Below, in pieces: positions 1 to 9,396 of a stretch of 64,000 nucleotides of DNA. Both the position numbers and the translations under genes were made by a program. Each line of letters opens with the position of its first letter. The stretch's first letter is position 1. This stretch comes from Sphingomonas sp. Leaf20 (GTDB lineage: Bacteria > Pseudomonadota > Alphaproteobacteria > Sphingomonadales > Sphingomonadaceae): the NCBI RefSeq assembly GCF_001421535.1, contig NZ_LMKN01000009.1, forward strand, positions 311,695 through 375,694, read 5' to 3'. The notes under the pieces are model-generated. The model saw only the letters and a list, made by a program, of their open reading frames with translations, ran no database searches and was not told the DNA's origin.

Positions 1-156
1 CGCGTCCTGCGTCGGAACGCCGTTCTTGCCGTCGTGCATCGTAAAACCCTGGTCGATCAACCAGATGGTGTCAGCCGCGCGTGAGCGCTGGCGTCGAAGA
101 TGGAATACCCATTGCTCGATGATACCCGAAGGTACCAGTCTGTCGATCTCACCCAT
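1..156 (-). CDS. Possible 5' part of a gene leaving the window
   Basis: On the minus strand a frame is open from an ATG at 156 to the left edge, about 52 codons, beginning MGEIDRLVPSGIIEQW and containing TIWLIDQGF. Codon use and residue mix look protein-like, but I do not recognise a family and no strong ribosome site precedes the ATG. The frame stays open further upstream, so the true start may lie before 156. Low certainty. Confidence 0.3.
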   Translation of the reverse strand, partial: MGEIDRLVPSGIIEQWVFHLRRQRSRAADTIWLIDQGFTMHDGKNGVPTQDA

Positions 157-418
157 GGGCGCCGCGTAGCCGACCGGACGCGTGGTTGTACAGGCGCGCG
201 ATGCAAGTGGCGGATGTAGAGGTTGCGCAAACGGCGGCACCGGCCCGGCGATGTTGATCTGGCGCAACACTACCGACGAGATTGCGTAAGGTTCCCGGTT
301 TTTGGTAAAAACTCCATTCAATTCGTCGCGAAATATGGAACCGGACCGGGTGAAACGTGTTGGAATACAGACGAAAAGCTAACATGCCGTCAACGATTTA
401 CCACGCAGAGAGCCGCCG
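157..418. other. No gene recognised
   Basis: I see no convincing gene, RNA or repeat here. The overlapping short frames disagree in strand and have no recognisable composition. The segment separates a possible minus-strand gene at the edge from a small plus-strand gene at 419. Confidence 0.35.
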
Positions 419-616
419 ATGTCCACGCTGTCAGACCCGCCGATCTTCAATCGCACCGATATATCGCCGCCACGCCTGTCGGATCGTTATGGCGCTGAAC
501 GACTCGACGCACTGTATCGGCGCGCGGCCGCGGACCGTGACCGGTTCCGTGAACAGCAGGCGATGGCGCAGCAGTCGAGCCTCGTCGAGCGCGTGCTCAG
601 CCGGCTGTTCCGCTAA
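419..616 (+). CDS. Small hypothetical protein (65 aa)
   Basis: This encodes a short hydrophilic protein of unknown function. The N-terminal third is proline-rich (TLSDPPIFNRTDISPP). The rest looks helical and charged (LDALYRRAAADRDRFREQQ) and ends in VERVLSRLFR, a possible amphipathic tail. There is no signal peptide or membrane segment. A weak purine-rich stretch (agagagccgccg) precedes the ATG. Next to it, convergent, is another small hypothetical gene. Regular composition and clean boundaries favour a real gene, but no family is recognised. Confidence 0.5.
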   Translation: MSTLSDPPIFNRTDISPPRLSDRYGAERLDALYRRAAADRDRFREQQAMAQQSSLVERVLSRLFR

Positions 617-634
617 GCCGTCTGGGCGCGCCGG

Positions 635-943
635 TCACTTGCCATCCGGGAATGTGGTCGCCGCGCGCAGTCCCTTGATCTCCGGCCAACGGATAGGCCG
701 GTCGCGACCGACGCACTCAATGATCACGTTCTGACCCTCGTCCTCCGACAGGTCGTCGGCCGCCTTGACCATGTCCTCGAGCGACCCGGTTGCGATCACG
801 GCCTTGCGATCGGCGCTTTCGTCTTCGGCTTCATGGTCACCCGCCTGCGCTTCGGTCGCGCCAACAGCATCCTCGCCGTCGTTAGCACGCGGCGCCGGCA
901 GCCGGGCGAGCGTCGCCGGCATCTTCCACATCGTCTTGAACAC
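635..943 (-). CDS. Acidic hypothetical protein (102 aa)
   Basis: This is a small soluble protein of unknown function. Residues about 25-50 are acidic and low-complexity. The C-terminal half is more ordered (SLEDMVKAADDLSEDEGQN, then VIIECVGRDRPIRWPEIKG). The chosen start is a GTG at 943, preceded by GGAG at a good distance. The ATG codons five and eight residues later are alternatives. It is convergent with the small gene at 419-616 and follows the siderophore receptor gene with a gap of about 120 bp, so co-transcription with that receptor is possible but not shown. Confidence 0.55.
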   Translation of the reverse strand: MFKTMWKMPATLARLPAPRANDGEDAVGATEAQAGDHEAEDESADRKAVIATGSLEDMVKAADDLSEDEGQNVIIECVGRDRPIRWPEIKGLRAATTFPDGK

Positions 944-1065
944 GCTTGTTACTCCAGCCCCCGCTGTAGATCGACCGATGCCTCGTCGGTGCGCAGCGGT
1001 CCAGTGCGGGGCGGGGACGATGCGGTCACCATGCGATTGCGTGCGACGAACCGCGGGCTCGCCCG

Positions 1066-3441
1066 CTACCAGTTGAACCGCAGCGTGCCGACGACGGTGC
1101 GCGACGCCCCGAAATAGCAGCTGTTGACGAAGAAGCAGCTTGCGATGTGCTGCTTGTCGAACAGGTTCGCGACATTTGCCGTCAGGCTCATCCCGGCAAG
1201 CGACGGATCGAACTTGCCGAGATCATAGCCCAGCACCGCGTCGACCAGGACATAGCCCGGCGACTGGAACCGCGTCGTGACCGTCTGGCCCGACCGGATC
1301 TGGGTCGCGGTGCCGTCGGATTCGCCGACGTACCGGACCCCGCCGCCGATCGTGAAGCCTGACGCGGCGCCGCCGACGCTGCGTTCCAGATCATAGCTGG
1401 CGAAGCTCGATGCGCTCCATGTCGATATGCCCAGCGGCTTGGTTCCCGTGACGCCGCTCAACTGGTCGCCGGTGCCGATCGCGGGGGTGCCGCGCCGGAC
1501 GTCGGGGTCGGTGTAGGTTCCTGCGACGGTCACGGTCAGCCCCGGCGCGATTTCGCCACGGCCGTCGATTTCGATCCCGCGTATTTCGACCTCGCCGACC
1601 TGGATCTGCGCATTGGCAGGAATGGTGCTGCCGTCCTGTCCTGCGCGCGGGTCTGCCACGGGTACGTTGCGGCGACGCAGGTCGTAGGCGGACAGCGTGA
1701 ACACCGCGTTGGTCCCGCGCGGCTGGTATTTGACGCCTGCCTCATATTGCCGCCCGGTCACCGGCACGAAGGTCGGCCCCGCGATCGGCGTCCTGCCGTC
1801 CGGCGCGAAGATCGTCTGCGTGCCCGTCTGCGGCTCGAAGCTTTCCGAATAGCTGACGAAGGGGGCAAGCCCGCTGCGCGTCTCGTAGAGCGCGCCCAAT
1901 CGTCCCGTGAACGCGGCCTGCTTCAGCTGGGTCACACCGCCGGCGACGCCTGCCGCCGTATTCCTGTTGACGCTCATCTGTTCGTACCAGTCATACCGGC
2001 CGCTGGCGATCAGTTGCAGCGCACCGATCGCGATCTGGTCCTGGAGATAGGCGCCGACCTGATCGATCTTGCGGAATCCCCGCGTCGCCGTCAGCGCGAA
2101 GCTCGGTTGTACGCCGCCGTAATTGGGGTCGAACAGGGTGAAATCGGGGATGCTCGTCACCGGATCGGTCGTGGTGCCGGTATTGAATTGCTGTGCGTTC
2201 GAGCCGCGATTGCTCTGCCAGTCGACGCCGGCCAGCACGACATGCTGCAGGGGCCCGGTCGCGAACTTGCCGGTGACGTGGTTGTCGAGCGTGATGGTCC
2301 GGAAGGACTCGTCCGAGCCGCCACCGCCGCGGACGATGCGCGAAAAATCGGTGTTGCGGTCCGCACCCGTGCCCGTCGTCGCGAAGTTCGAGAGGTAGAT
2401 CTGGCGATAGTGCAGGTCGACATCGAGATAGCGCGCGCTCGTCGCCCAGCTGAGCGCCGGGCTGAAGTCGTGACGGAAGAGCGCGGTCACCGATTTCTGC
2501 GTGCGATCGAACGCCTCATAGGCTGGCTCGCTGACGTTCAGGTCGATGGGGAAGCTGCCCAAGGGGTTGGCGAGCGCCGAACCATAGACGGGAACGCCGC
2601 TATACGAGGCCGATTCCGGATCGCGCTGATGGTTGAGGATGACCGTCAGGCTGGTCGCGTCGTCGGGCGCGAAGGTCAGCATCGGCCGGATATAGTGGCG
2701 ACGATTTCGTGTCCGCGCGACAAAGCCGTCGGATTGCTCCGCCCCGCCGATCACCCTGAACAGCCATTTGTGATCGGCGTCGAGCGGCTGGTTCACATCG
2801 ATCGCGCTGCGGACGAGATCGAAATCCCCCGCCGCGAGTTCGATCCGCCCGCCGGCGACGTCATAGGGCAGCTTGCTCGTGAGGTTGACGAGGCCGCCGG
2901 GCGTCGAATTGCCGTACAGCACGGAAGCGGGTCCCTTGACGACATCGACCCGCTCGACGAGGTGGAAGTCGATCTGCGGGGTCGAATAGATGCCGCCGAG
3001 CAGCCGCATGCCGTCCATGTACTGACCGGGTGCGAACCCGCGAACGTAGAGCTGGTCATAACGCGTCGCGACATTGCCGCGCTGGCTCGGCGACACGCCC
3101 GCGACATAGCCGAGCGCCTGGTTGATCGACAGCGCGTTGCGCAGCGTGAGCTCCTTTTCGTCGATGCTCGTGATCGTCTGCGGCGTGCGGATCAGCGGCG
3201 TCTCGGTCTTGGTGCCGGTACTCCCGGTCTTTCGAATGCGTTCGCCATTGACGATGATCTCGTCGCGTCGCGCCTGGTCGTCTGCGGCCACGGTCGTGTC
3301 GTCGTCCATGCCGTCGCTGGCTGCACGGGAACCTGCATGTACGGGGGCGAGATCGGCGGCGCTCGCAAAGGACGGCGCCCAGACGCTCGCTGCCGCCATA
3401 GCCGTACCGACCAGAATGTCGCGCTTGACCTTGTGCCGCAT
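1066..3441 (-). CDS. TonB-dependent siderophore receptor
   Basis: This is an outer-membrane, TonB-energised receptor of the ferric-siderophore (FhuA/FpvA) type, 791 aa. After a signal peptide (about 1-26, ending SFASAAD) come a TonB-box-like DEIIVNG, a plug domain (TRYDQLYVRGFAPGQYMDGM; VDVVKGPASVLYGNSTPGG) and a 22-strand barrel ending in the aromatic RFNW typical of outer-membrane barrels. The ATG at 3441 is chosen because GAGGTG lies directly upstream and the signal peptide begins there. A longer frame would add an implausible cysteine/arginine-rich leader. A Fur-box-like sequence lies 18-32 bp upstream, which predicts iron repression. The cognate siderophore cannot be read from sequence. 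Confidence 0.93.
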   Translation of the reverse strand: MRHKVKRDILVGTAMAAASVWAPSFASAADLAPVHAGSRAASDGMDDDTTVAADDQARRDEIIVNGERIRKTGSTGTKTETPLIRTPQTITSIDEKELTLRNALSINQALGYVAGVSPSQRGNVATRYDQLYVRGFAPGQYMDGMRLLGGIYSTPQIDFHLVERVDVVKGPASVLYGNSTPGGLVNLTSKLPYDVAGGRIELAAGDFDLVRSAIDVNQPLDADHKWLFRVIGGAEQSDGFVARTRNRRHYIRPMLTFAPDDATSLTVILNHQRDPESASYSGVPVYGSALANPLGSFPIDLNVSEPAYEAFDRTQKSVTALFRHDFSPALSWATSARYLDVDLHYRQIYLSNFATTGTGADRNTDFSRIVRGGGGSDESFRTITLDNHVTGKFATGPLQHVVLAGVDWQSNRGSNAQQFNTGTTTDPVTSIPDFTLFDPNYGGVQPSFALTATRGFRKIDQVGAYLQDQIAIGALQLIASGRYDWYEQMSVNRNTAAGVAGGVTQLKQAAFTGRLGALYETRSGLAPFVSYSESFEPQTGTQTIFAPDGRTPIAGPTFVPVTGRQYEAGVKYQPRGTNAVFTLSAYDLRRRNVPVADPRAGQDGSTIPANAQIQVGEVEIRGIEIDGRGEIAPGLTVTVAGTYTDPDVRRGTPAIGTGDQLSGVTGTKPLGISTWSASSFASYDLERSVGGAASGFTIGGGVRYVGESDGTATQIRSGQTVTTRFQSPGYVLVDAVLGYDLGKFDPSLAGMSLTANVANLFDKQHIASCFFVNSCYFGASRTVVGTLRFNW

Positions 3442-3767
3442 ACCCACCTCAATGCTATTGATAACCATTCGCAGGAGGGCGCTAGGCGTGGTTGATCTGT
3501 GTTGCAAGCAAAATGACGAAATGTTCATGAAGGACGCCGAACGCGAGACGGCGATCGCGTAACGCGGGTTGCCAGCGAGGCATGGGGGCCGCCGTGGTTC
3601 GGGAACGCGAAGGGGTTTTCGCGAAGACCAGACGCGGCACGCAAAAGTGCGTTGAAGTTTCTGCCCGACTTTATACGAGCACCGGATTGGTCGTTTCAAT
3701 CGCCTCGCACTCGGCAATCGCGCCCAGCAACAGGTCGACAGGCAGATCGTCGGGGTTCTGAGCCGCA
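3442..3767. other. Divergent intergenic region, receptor / rlmJ
   Basis: This 326-bp region contains the 5' ends of two divergent genes. Apart from the Fur-like site near its left end, I see no RNA structure, repeat or additional gene. Confidence 0.5.
3459..3473 (-). promoter_or_regulatory. Fur-box-like operator
   Basis: TGATAACCATTCGCA matches the 7-1-7 Fur consensus TGATAATNATTATCA at 12 of 14 defined positions. It sits immediately upstream of the siderophore-receptor ribosome site, where a bound repressor would block transcription. The receptor's function makes Fur control the natural reading; binding itself is inferred. Confidence 0.6.
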
Positions 3768-4598
3768 ATGAATTATCGCCATTCCTTCCATGCTGGCAAC
3801 AGCGCCGATGTCGTCAAGCACAGCCTGTTGATCGCGCTGGTGCGCGCCCTGCAGCAAAAACCGGGGGCACTGACCCTGATCGACACGCATGCCGGTTGCG
3901 GGCTGTACGATCTCGACGGCGAGGACGCGCAGCGCACCGGCGAGTCGATACAGGGCGTGCTGCAGGCGCTTGCCGATCCGAACCCGTTGCTGGACGACTA
4001 CCGCGCGGTCGTGCAGGCGGTGAATGTCGGGGCCGAGCCTCACTATTACCCCGGCTCGCCGCGGATCCTGGCGCAGTTGCTGCGCCCGCAGGACTTCCTG
4101 GTCCTCAACGAAAAACATCCCGAGGACGCGTATACCCTGCGCGGCGTGATGCGCGGCACAGCCGCTGCCGTACATGAGCGCGACGCCTACGAGCTCTGGC
4201 TGGCGATGGTGCCGCCGCGGACCGCGCGCGGCGTGGTGCTGGTCGACCCGCCGTTCGAGCAGACGGACGAACGCGCGCGTATCACCGCGACCCTCGCCGC
4301 CGCTTACCGCAAATGGGCGCACGGCGTGACGGTGATCTGGTATCCGCTCAAAGACCGCGCGACGCTGTGGCGGTGGAAGGAGCAGCTGCGCAAGCTCGGC
4401 ATCCCGAAAATGCTGGGGGTGGAGCACTGGCTGTACGATGACGATCAGCCCGGCATCTATAACGGCGCCGGCCTGTATATCGTCAATCCGCCCTATGCGT
4501 TCACGCAGGCGCTGCCACCGCTGCTGGAAGCGCTGCGCGCCGTGCTGTCACCCGAGGGGCATCGGGGCGAGATCACAACCGAATGGTTGGTCGATTAA
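3768..4598 (+). CDS. rlmJ: 23S rRNA (adenine(2030)-N6)-methyltransferase RlmJ
   Basis: RlmJ methylates N6 of A2030 in 23S rRNA using S-adenosylmethionine. The 276-aa protein is the usual family length. The conserved N-terminus MNYRHSFHAGNSADVVKH is present, followed by the SAM-binding region (LIDTHAGCGLYDL, about 37-49) and the catalytic DPPFE (about 160-164; DPPF is the N6-adenine methyltransferase signature). The C-terminal GAGLYIVNPPY also matches the family. It is a single gene, divergent from the receptor, with no obvious partner. Confidence 0.95.
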   Translation: MNYRHSFHAGNSADVVKHSLLIALVRALQQKPGALTLIDTHAGCGLYDLDGEDAQRTGESIQGVLQALADPNPLLDDYRAVVQAVNVGAEPHYYPGSPRILAQLLRPQDFLVLNEKHPEDAYTLRGVMRGTAAAVHERDAYELWLAMVPPRTARGVVLVDPPFEQTDERARITATLAAAYRKWAHGVTVIWYPLKDRATLWRWKEQLRKLGIPKMLGVEHWLYDDDQPGIYNGAGLYIVNPPYAFTQALPPLLEALRAVLSPEGHRGEITTEWLVD

Positions 4599-4794
4599 AG
4601 CAAACCGGCATCGCAGCCTTCTCCCGACGGACGTATCGCGGCGTTGTAGGTTTCAGCGAAGGGTCTCGCGACATTCGGCCGCTGTTGGGGGCTGTCTCGA
4701 TGCGGGCGGAAGGACGCTCAATAGCTTGGCAGCCCGGGATATTCCCAGCGGTACGGGACGCCGGTCTCGCCCAGAGTGATGCAAGGATCGACAA
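4599..4794. other. Short intergenic region between convergent genes
   Basis: This lies between the convergent rlmJ and a TonB-domain gene. A minus-strand frame ending at 4718 reads GETGVPYRWEYPGLPSY before its stop and resembles a protein tail, but it has no independent start. It may be a remnant. Confidence 0.3.
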
Positions 4795-5661
4795 TCAGCC
4801 GGCGGTTACGAATGGTTTTCCCGGCTGCCAGTTGATGCGGCGTATCCATACGGAATCGATCGCGCGCCCGCTCCCGTCGATCGCCGGGCGGAATTGCGCA
4901 CGCGTGGTCATCAACCGGCACGTCAGATCCTCAAAGGCCTTGTCGCCGCCTGCCTTCGCTACCGCACAGGTCTTTATCGATCCGTCAGCCGCCACCACGA
5001 GTCGCAGCACCACAATCCCTCCGGACCCGCCCCGGTTGAGGGCGACGGGATAATCGGCCGGACGGAACCAGCCGGCGGGATCGTTGACCGGCTCGGGCGC
5101 GCTTTTCCGCTGTCGCTGCTCGGCCGGGTCGAGCCCCCAGCTCGTCACCAGATCGTCCACGCACGCATCGAGCGCTGCGAGTGCGCCCTTCATCGGCCCC
5201 ATGTCGAGTTGCACCGCATAGCGTCTTGCAAAGCTGACGCCGAGCATCGTCGGTCGGTCGGCCGTTACATCGCTACGCAACGCGCCGGGAAGATCCCTGT
5301 CAGGCCGGAAGCGTATGCTGCCGGGCGCGCCGCCCGCCGTGGCAAAGCCGCGTGCGTGCATGCCGGGGACATGTGCGACGGTGGACGTGCTCACCGAAAC
5401 CGGGACGTCGCCATCCGTTGCCGGCATATGCGATCCGGCCAGCGCCATTTCGAGGACGTCACTGACATCGAGGCGGCTGAGCTGGAGCGTGGTCCGGTCC
5501 CGGTCCTCGCCGAAGCTGCGGACGAGGCGGCATTCGGAAGGCGCATAATCCATCTGCCACTTGGAGGACGGACTCAACGGAACGACGCGGTCTGCAGCGA
5601 TGGCCGCGGTACCGGCGATGCCGCTCATGACGACAAAAGCGACTACCTTCTGGACGCGCAT
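4795..5661 (-). CDS. TonB C-terminal-domain periplasmic protein
   Basis: This 288-aa exported protein has a signal peptide (about 1-24, ending GTAAIAADR), a long uncharacterised middle region, and a C-terminal TonB-like fold (about 205-285). Cues are PVALNRGGSGGIVVLRLVVAADGSIKTC and FRPAIDGSGRAIDSVWIRRI, the usual pattern of TonB/TolA C-terminal domains. It lacks the proline-rich spanning region and the inner-membrane anchor of a true TonB, so it is more likely a periplasmic TonB-C protein than an energy transducer. The ATG at 5661 has AGAGGG just upstream; a start 9 codons earlier is possible. Confidence 0.75.
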   Translation of the reverse strand: MRVQKVVAFVVMSGIAGTAAIAADRVVPLSPSSKWQMDYAPSECRLVRSFGEDRDRTTLQLSRLDVSDVLEMALAGSHMPATDGDVPVSVSTSTVAHVPGMHARGFATAGGAPGSIRFRPDRDLPGALRSDVTADRPTMLGVSFARRYAVQLDMGPMKGALAALDACVDDLVTSWGLDPAEQRQRKSAPEPVNDPAGWFRPADYPVALNRGGSGGIVVLRLVVAADGSIKTCAVAKAGGDKAFEDLTCRLMTTRAQFRPAIDGSGRAIDSVWIRRINWQPGKPFVTAG

Positions 5662-5822
5662 AAACCCTCTCGCTTGCTGCGTCGGCATATCACAGTCGTT
5701 TTAAAGGCGATGATCTGGCGCAGTTTCTACCGTCGATCTGCTGCAGCGATCAGAGTTTTGCAACAGGCCTGACCGGATTGGGGTCGGCCATTCCGGTGAT
5801 GTCCAACTCACTGGCGCCCATT

Positions 5823-6617
5823 TTATGATTTTCCCGCCCAGCGAACCGCGTTGACCAGAATGCGGCGGTAGTTCGGATCGTCATAGGCCTCAGGCAAGTG
5901 GCCCAGCGCGGAGTAGACGACACGGCCCTTCGTCGAGGGGTTGGCCCAGATGACGGGATGCCTGCCCATCGCGAGCTTGGCGCCGGGTCGGTAACTGGTC
6001 TCGTCGATCCGCGCGAGCACGGTCATGCCGCGGGCCGCGGGATCGGCGTCGAAGGCATACCATTCGTCGACCGGCGACCAGGGCAATGTCACACCGGCCA
6101 TGACGGGGTGGTCCGGTCGATCGACGAGGAGCCGTGCGCGCTGAAACTGGTCGATTCCGCCCGGATGTCCGGTGAACCTAGTGCGGATGATCGTGTCGGT
6201 ATACCAGGCATCGGTGTGACTATCGTCGCCCGCCGCGTGCAACGCCACGACACCGCCGCCCCGGGCCACGAAACGGGCGAATGCGGCGCGCTGATCGGGC
6301 GTGAGAAAGTCGCCGCTGGCGCTGTTGAGAATGACGACGGAAAAGTGCTGCAACTGCTCGTCGTTGAAGACCGCCGCATTCTCGGTGGCGTAGCTCGCAC
6401 GACCCAGGCCTTTCGCAATATCGGCAAGCACCGTGTTCGAGTGTGGAATATGCTCGATGTGGCGCCAGCCATTGGTCTTGGAAACGATCAGCACCGCGTT
6501 CCGCAGCCCCTTGGGCAGCACGGGGGCGACGCTGTCGTAGGTCGCGGCCGGCAGGTGCGGATTGGGCGCGGCCTGCGCCATCGTCAACAGTGCGATCAGC
6601 GCCCACATCTTGTGCAT
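5823..6617 (-). CDS. ThuA-domain protein
   Basis: This 264-aa exported protein of the ThuA (trehalose utilisation, class I glutamine-amidotransferase-like fold) family has a signal peptide at about 1-17. Family hallmarks are AVLIVSKTNGWRHIEHIP, VVILNSASGDFLTPDQRAAF, GGGVVALHAAGDD, HPVIWANPSTKGRVVYSALGH and a C-terminal RILVNAVRWAGK. ThuA proteins commonly accompany DUF1080 (3-keto-glycoside hydrolase) genes, and one is divergently encoded at 6810. A role in turnover of keto-sugars or glycosides in the periplasm is therefore likely; the substrate is unknown. Confidence 0.88.
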   Translation of the reverse strand: MHKMWALIALLTMAQAAPNPHLPAATYDSVAPVLPKGLRNAVLIVSKTNGWRHIEHIPHSNTVLADIAKGLGRASYATENAAVFNDEQLQHFSVVILNSASGDFLTPDQRAAFARFVARGGGVVALHAAGDDSHTDAWYTDTIIRTRFTGHPGGIDQFQRARLLVDRPDHPVMAGVTLPWSPVDEWYAFDADPAARGMTVLARIDETSYRPGAKLAMGRHPVIWANPSTKGRVVYSALGHLPEAYDDPNYRRILVNAVRWAGKS

Positions 6618-6809
6618 CGTACAATCTCCTGGCGCATCGATAGCGCAAATGGCGGAACCGCGCGACCAGACACCGGCGATCGTGCCATACAGGCCGCGAT
6701 AGCGGCGAACGCTAGTATGATCGCGCTGCGCAAAGGCTGATATTCCACGAGTGTCGATACAGCGCCGGGCGAATAGAGTACTATCTCATCGAACGATGGC
6801 CGGGGGCGA

Positions 6810-7757
6810 ATGTTGATGTGGTTTGATCGAACATTGGTGGCGCTGCTGGTGCTGTCTGCCCCCGCGACCGCGCAAACGTCGAAGGACGCGGCACGCGCGA
6901 TTGCGGGCGAACCGGCACGTTCAGCGCAGCGGCTGACGCTGACGGACATACCCGTGCCGACCGGCAAGCCGACCGCGTTGTTCGACGGGCGGAGCCTGAA
7001 GGGCTGGACGCCCTGGCTCGGCTATGCCGACCCCTCGATCACGTACCGATCGGACCCGGGTGCGCCGCCGATCGGTACCAGCCGCGACACCAGCGGCGAC
7101 TTCGCCGTGCGCTCCGTCGACGGTGCCCCCGCAATCTGGGTGAAGGGCGAGACCTGGGGCAGCCTCGTCAATGCGGCCGACCTTGGAGACTATCACCTGC
7201 GGCTGCAGTTCAAATGGGGGGCGAAGACCTGGGCGCCGCGCGCGACGCTGCCGCGCAACAACGGGCTGCTCTATCATACCCACGGCACCGCCGGCGACGT
7301 CTTCGGGACTTGGCGTCCGTCGGTCGAGTTCGAGATCATGACCGGGTCGACCGGCATGATCGTCGCGGTGGGCGGCAAGGTGCGTGGGCGTACGAGCGTG
7401 ACGTTCGATCCATCGCTGGTCGAACCGCATCTTCGCTATCGCGCCGGGGGCCGCGAGATCGACATCGTCAACGCCACCCCGACCTGGAACGTCGAGGCCG
7501 CGACCGATGCCGAGCGCCCCGTCGGCGCGTGGAACACGCTCGATCTGTATGTCGTCGGCGACCGCGCGGTGCATGTCGTCAACGGCGTACCCGTCGCGGA
7601 GGTGCACGACCTGGCAACGATCGCGACCGACGGCGCCCGGCGGCCGCTGACGCATGGCCAGATCCAGCTGCAATCCGAAGGCGCGGAGACGTGGTTCCGC
7701 GCGATCACGGTCGAACCGATCACGTCGCTTCCAAAGATCGTCGTCGCGGCACCGTAA
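6810..7757 (+). CDS. DUF1080 / 3-keto-glycoside hydrolase-like protein
   Basis: This 315-aa secreted protein has a signal peptide (about 1-22) and a concanavalin-like DUF1080 domain, seen as TALFDGRSLKGWTPW, DYHLRLQFKWG, NNGLLYHT, VEFEIMTG, WNTLDLYVVGDRAVHVVNG and GQIQLQSEGAETWFR. Members hydrolyse 3-keto-glycosides or bind sugars in the periplasm. It is divergent from a ThuA gene about 190 bp away, a recurrent pairing. The start is ATG 6810 after a GGGGGCG stretch; an ATG two codons later is equally possible. Confidence 0.85.
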   Translation: MLMWFDRTLVALLVLSAPATAQTSKDAARAIAGEPARSAQRLTLTDIPVPTGKPTALFDGRSLKGWTPWLGYADPSITYRSDPGAPPIGTSRDTSGDFAVRSVDGAPAIWVKGETWGSLVNAADLGDYHLRLQFKWGAKTWAPRATLPRNNGLLYHTHGTAGDVFGTWRPSVEFEIMTGSTGMIVAVGGKVRGRTSVTFDPSLVEPHLRYRAGGREIDIVNATPTWNVEAATDAERPVGAWNTLDLYVVGDRAVHVVNGVPVAEVHDLATIATDGARRPLTHGQIQLQSEGAETWFRAITVEPITSLPKIVVAAP

Positions 7758-7781
7758 ACGTCCGAGGCTGCCGCGACGTCC

Positions 7782-9374
7782 TCACGCGCGCTGCAGGCCG
7801 GGCTTGCCGCGCTCGGTGACGAAGCTGGCGTGGGTCGACAGCGTCCCGTTCCGCGTTGCGATCGTGTCCAGCACCTTCAGGTCACCGCGCCACCGGTCGC
7901 GGCCGACGTCGCACAGAACATAGCCACGGCGGTCCGTCAGCGCCTTGAGGTGCGCATTCTCGGCGCGCGACGAGCGTGTGTAGTCGTCGTCCTCGCCGAC
8001 ACCGTCCGCCCCCGAACTGATTGAGGTCGCGAGATATTCGCTGCTGATGATCTTGCCGTTGCCGTGATCCTGGATCAGGTCGCCGGCATAATGGCGGTGC
8101 GCGTCGCCGCTGACGGTCATGACGTTGCCGGGACAATGCGCGTCGATATGCGCGAGCAGGCGGCGGCGGCTGTGCATGTATCCCGACCATTGGTCCATCG
8201 ACACGACTTGCCCGGGCTGCCCCGCCTTGTGATAGCCGAGGTTCATCAGGCAGACCTGCTGTGCGATCAGGTTCCAGCGTGCCTTCGACCGGTCGAGCCC
8301 CTTGAACAGCCATGCCTCCTGCGGCGCGCCGGTGATCGACCGGTCGGTGGCGAACGCGTCCGGCCCCTGCGGCGCGTCACGGTCGCCGTACACCTGATCC
8401 GAGCGATATTGCCGCGTATCGAGGAAGAACGCGCCCATCAGGTCGCCGAACCGCGCACCGCGATACATCTGCATGTGCGCGCCATCGGGCATCGACGAGC
8501 GGCGCAGCGGCATATGCTCGTAATAGGCCTGCATCGCCATCGCGCGCCGCGTCCGGAACACCTCGGGCGCGGTGCCGTCCTGATCGATGTCGCCAGCCCA
8601 GTTATTGTCGATCTCGTGATCGTCGAAGCTGACGAACCACGGCGCGGCGGCGTGCGCGGCCTGAAGGTCGGGATCGCTTTTATACTGGGCGTAGCGCTGG
8701 CGGTAATCGCCGATCGAATAGATCTCATGACCGAGATGGCGGCGCACCAGCGGCTTCTTCGCGCCGCGCGCCTGCTCGCCGCGATCGGGGCCTTCATAGA
8801 TATAGTCGCCATAATGGAACACGAAGTCGATCGGCTCGGCGGCGATGTGACGCCACGCGGTGTAATAGCCTTCCTCGTAATGCTGGCACCCGGCGACGGC
8901 GAAGCGCACGCGGTCGAGCGGCGCGCCGGGCAAGGGCAGGGTGGCACCGCGCCCGGTGGCGCTGCGCTCGCCGCCGCAGGTGAAGCGGTACCAATAGGGA
9001 CGTGCCGGCGCCAACCCGGCGACCTCGACATGGACCGAATGCGCGAGTTCGGGATGCGCGATCGTCTCGCCGTGCTGGAGCAGCTGGCGGAAGTCGGGAT
9101 CGGCGGCGACCTCCCAGGCAACGAGCACCGGCGCCATCGTCATGCCGCCATCGGGCTGGAGCGGCAGCGGCGCGAGCCGCGTCCAGATGACGAACCCCGA
9201 GGCGTTCGGATCGCCCGCCGCGACGCCCAGCGTGAACGGCGGGGCGGGGAAGCGGGGGGCGTCGATCAGGTTGCGGGGGCGCACCTCGGCCGCGGAAGCC
9301 CGCCACGGCAGGATGCCAGAAGCGGTCAGGCTTCCCAGCGCGGACAGGAGATAGCGGCGGTCGACTTCGTACAT
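7782..9374 (-). CDS. phoD: Alkaline phosphatase D family protein
   Basis: This PhoD-type phosphodiesterase/phosphatase (530 aa) is exported, probably by Tat: the N-terminus has DRRYLLSALGSL before a hydrophobic run. An N-terminal beta domain (FTLGVAAGDPNASGFVIWTR) is followed by the metallophosphatase core (VAGCQHYEEGYY, FHYGDYIYEG, SFDDHEIDNNWAGD, TVSGDAHRHYAGD). The metal-ligand Asp, His and Cys motifs are all present. It starts 22 bp after the stop of a TonB-dependent receptor on the same strand. The pair is probably one operon for uptake and dephosphorylation of an organic phosphate; the substrate is inferred. Confidence 0.92.
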   Translation of the reverse strand: MYEVDRRYLLSALGSLTASGILPWRASAAEVRPRNLIDAPRFPAPPFTLGVAAGDPNASGFVIWTRLAPLPLQPDGGMTMAPVLVAWEVAADPDFRQLLQHGETIAHPELAHSVHVEVAGLAPARPYWYRFTCGGERSATGRGATLPLPGAPLDRVRFAVAGCQHYEEGYYTAWRHIAAEPIDFVFHYGDYIYEGPDRGEQARGAKKPLVRRHLGHEIYSIGDYRQRYAQYKSDPDLQAAHAAAPWFVSFDDHEIDNNWAGDIDQDGTAPEVFRTRRAMAMQAYYEHMPLRRSSMPDGAHMQMYRGARFGDLMGAFFLDTRQYRSDQVYGDRDAPQGPDAFATDRSITGAPQEAWLFKGLDRSKARWNLIAQQVCLMNLGYHKAGQPGQVVSMDQWSGYMHSRRRLLAHIDAHCPGNVMTVSGDAHRHYAGDLIQDHGNGKIISSEYLATSISSGADGVGEDDDYTRSSRAENAHLKALTDRRGYVLCDVGRDRWRGDLKVLDTIATRNGTLSTHASFVTERGKPGLQRA

Positions 9375-9396
9375 GGTCGGTACTCCCTTCGGCGGA

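Noticed and set aside
1747..3495. Long open frame antisense to the siderophore receptor (582 codons)
   Set aside because: It is the mirror of the receptor gene in GC-rich DNA, with arginine- and valine-rich composition and no recognisable domains.
4718..4921. Minus-strand frame ending GETGVPYRWEYPGLPSY
   Set aside because: The tail looks protein-like but the rest overlaps the TonB-domain gene in another frame; too weak to call a gene.
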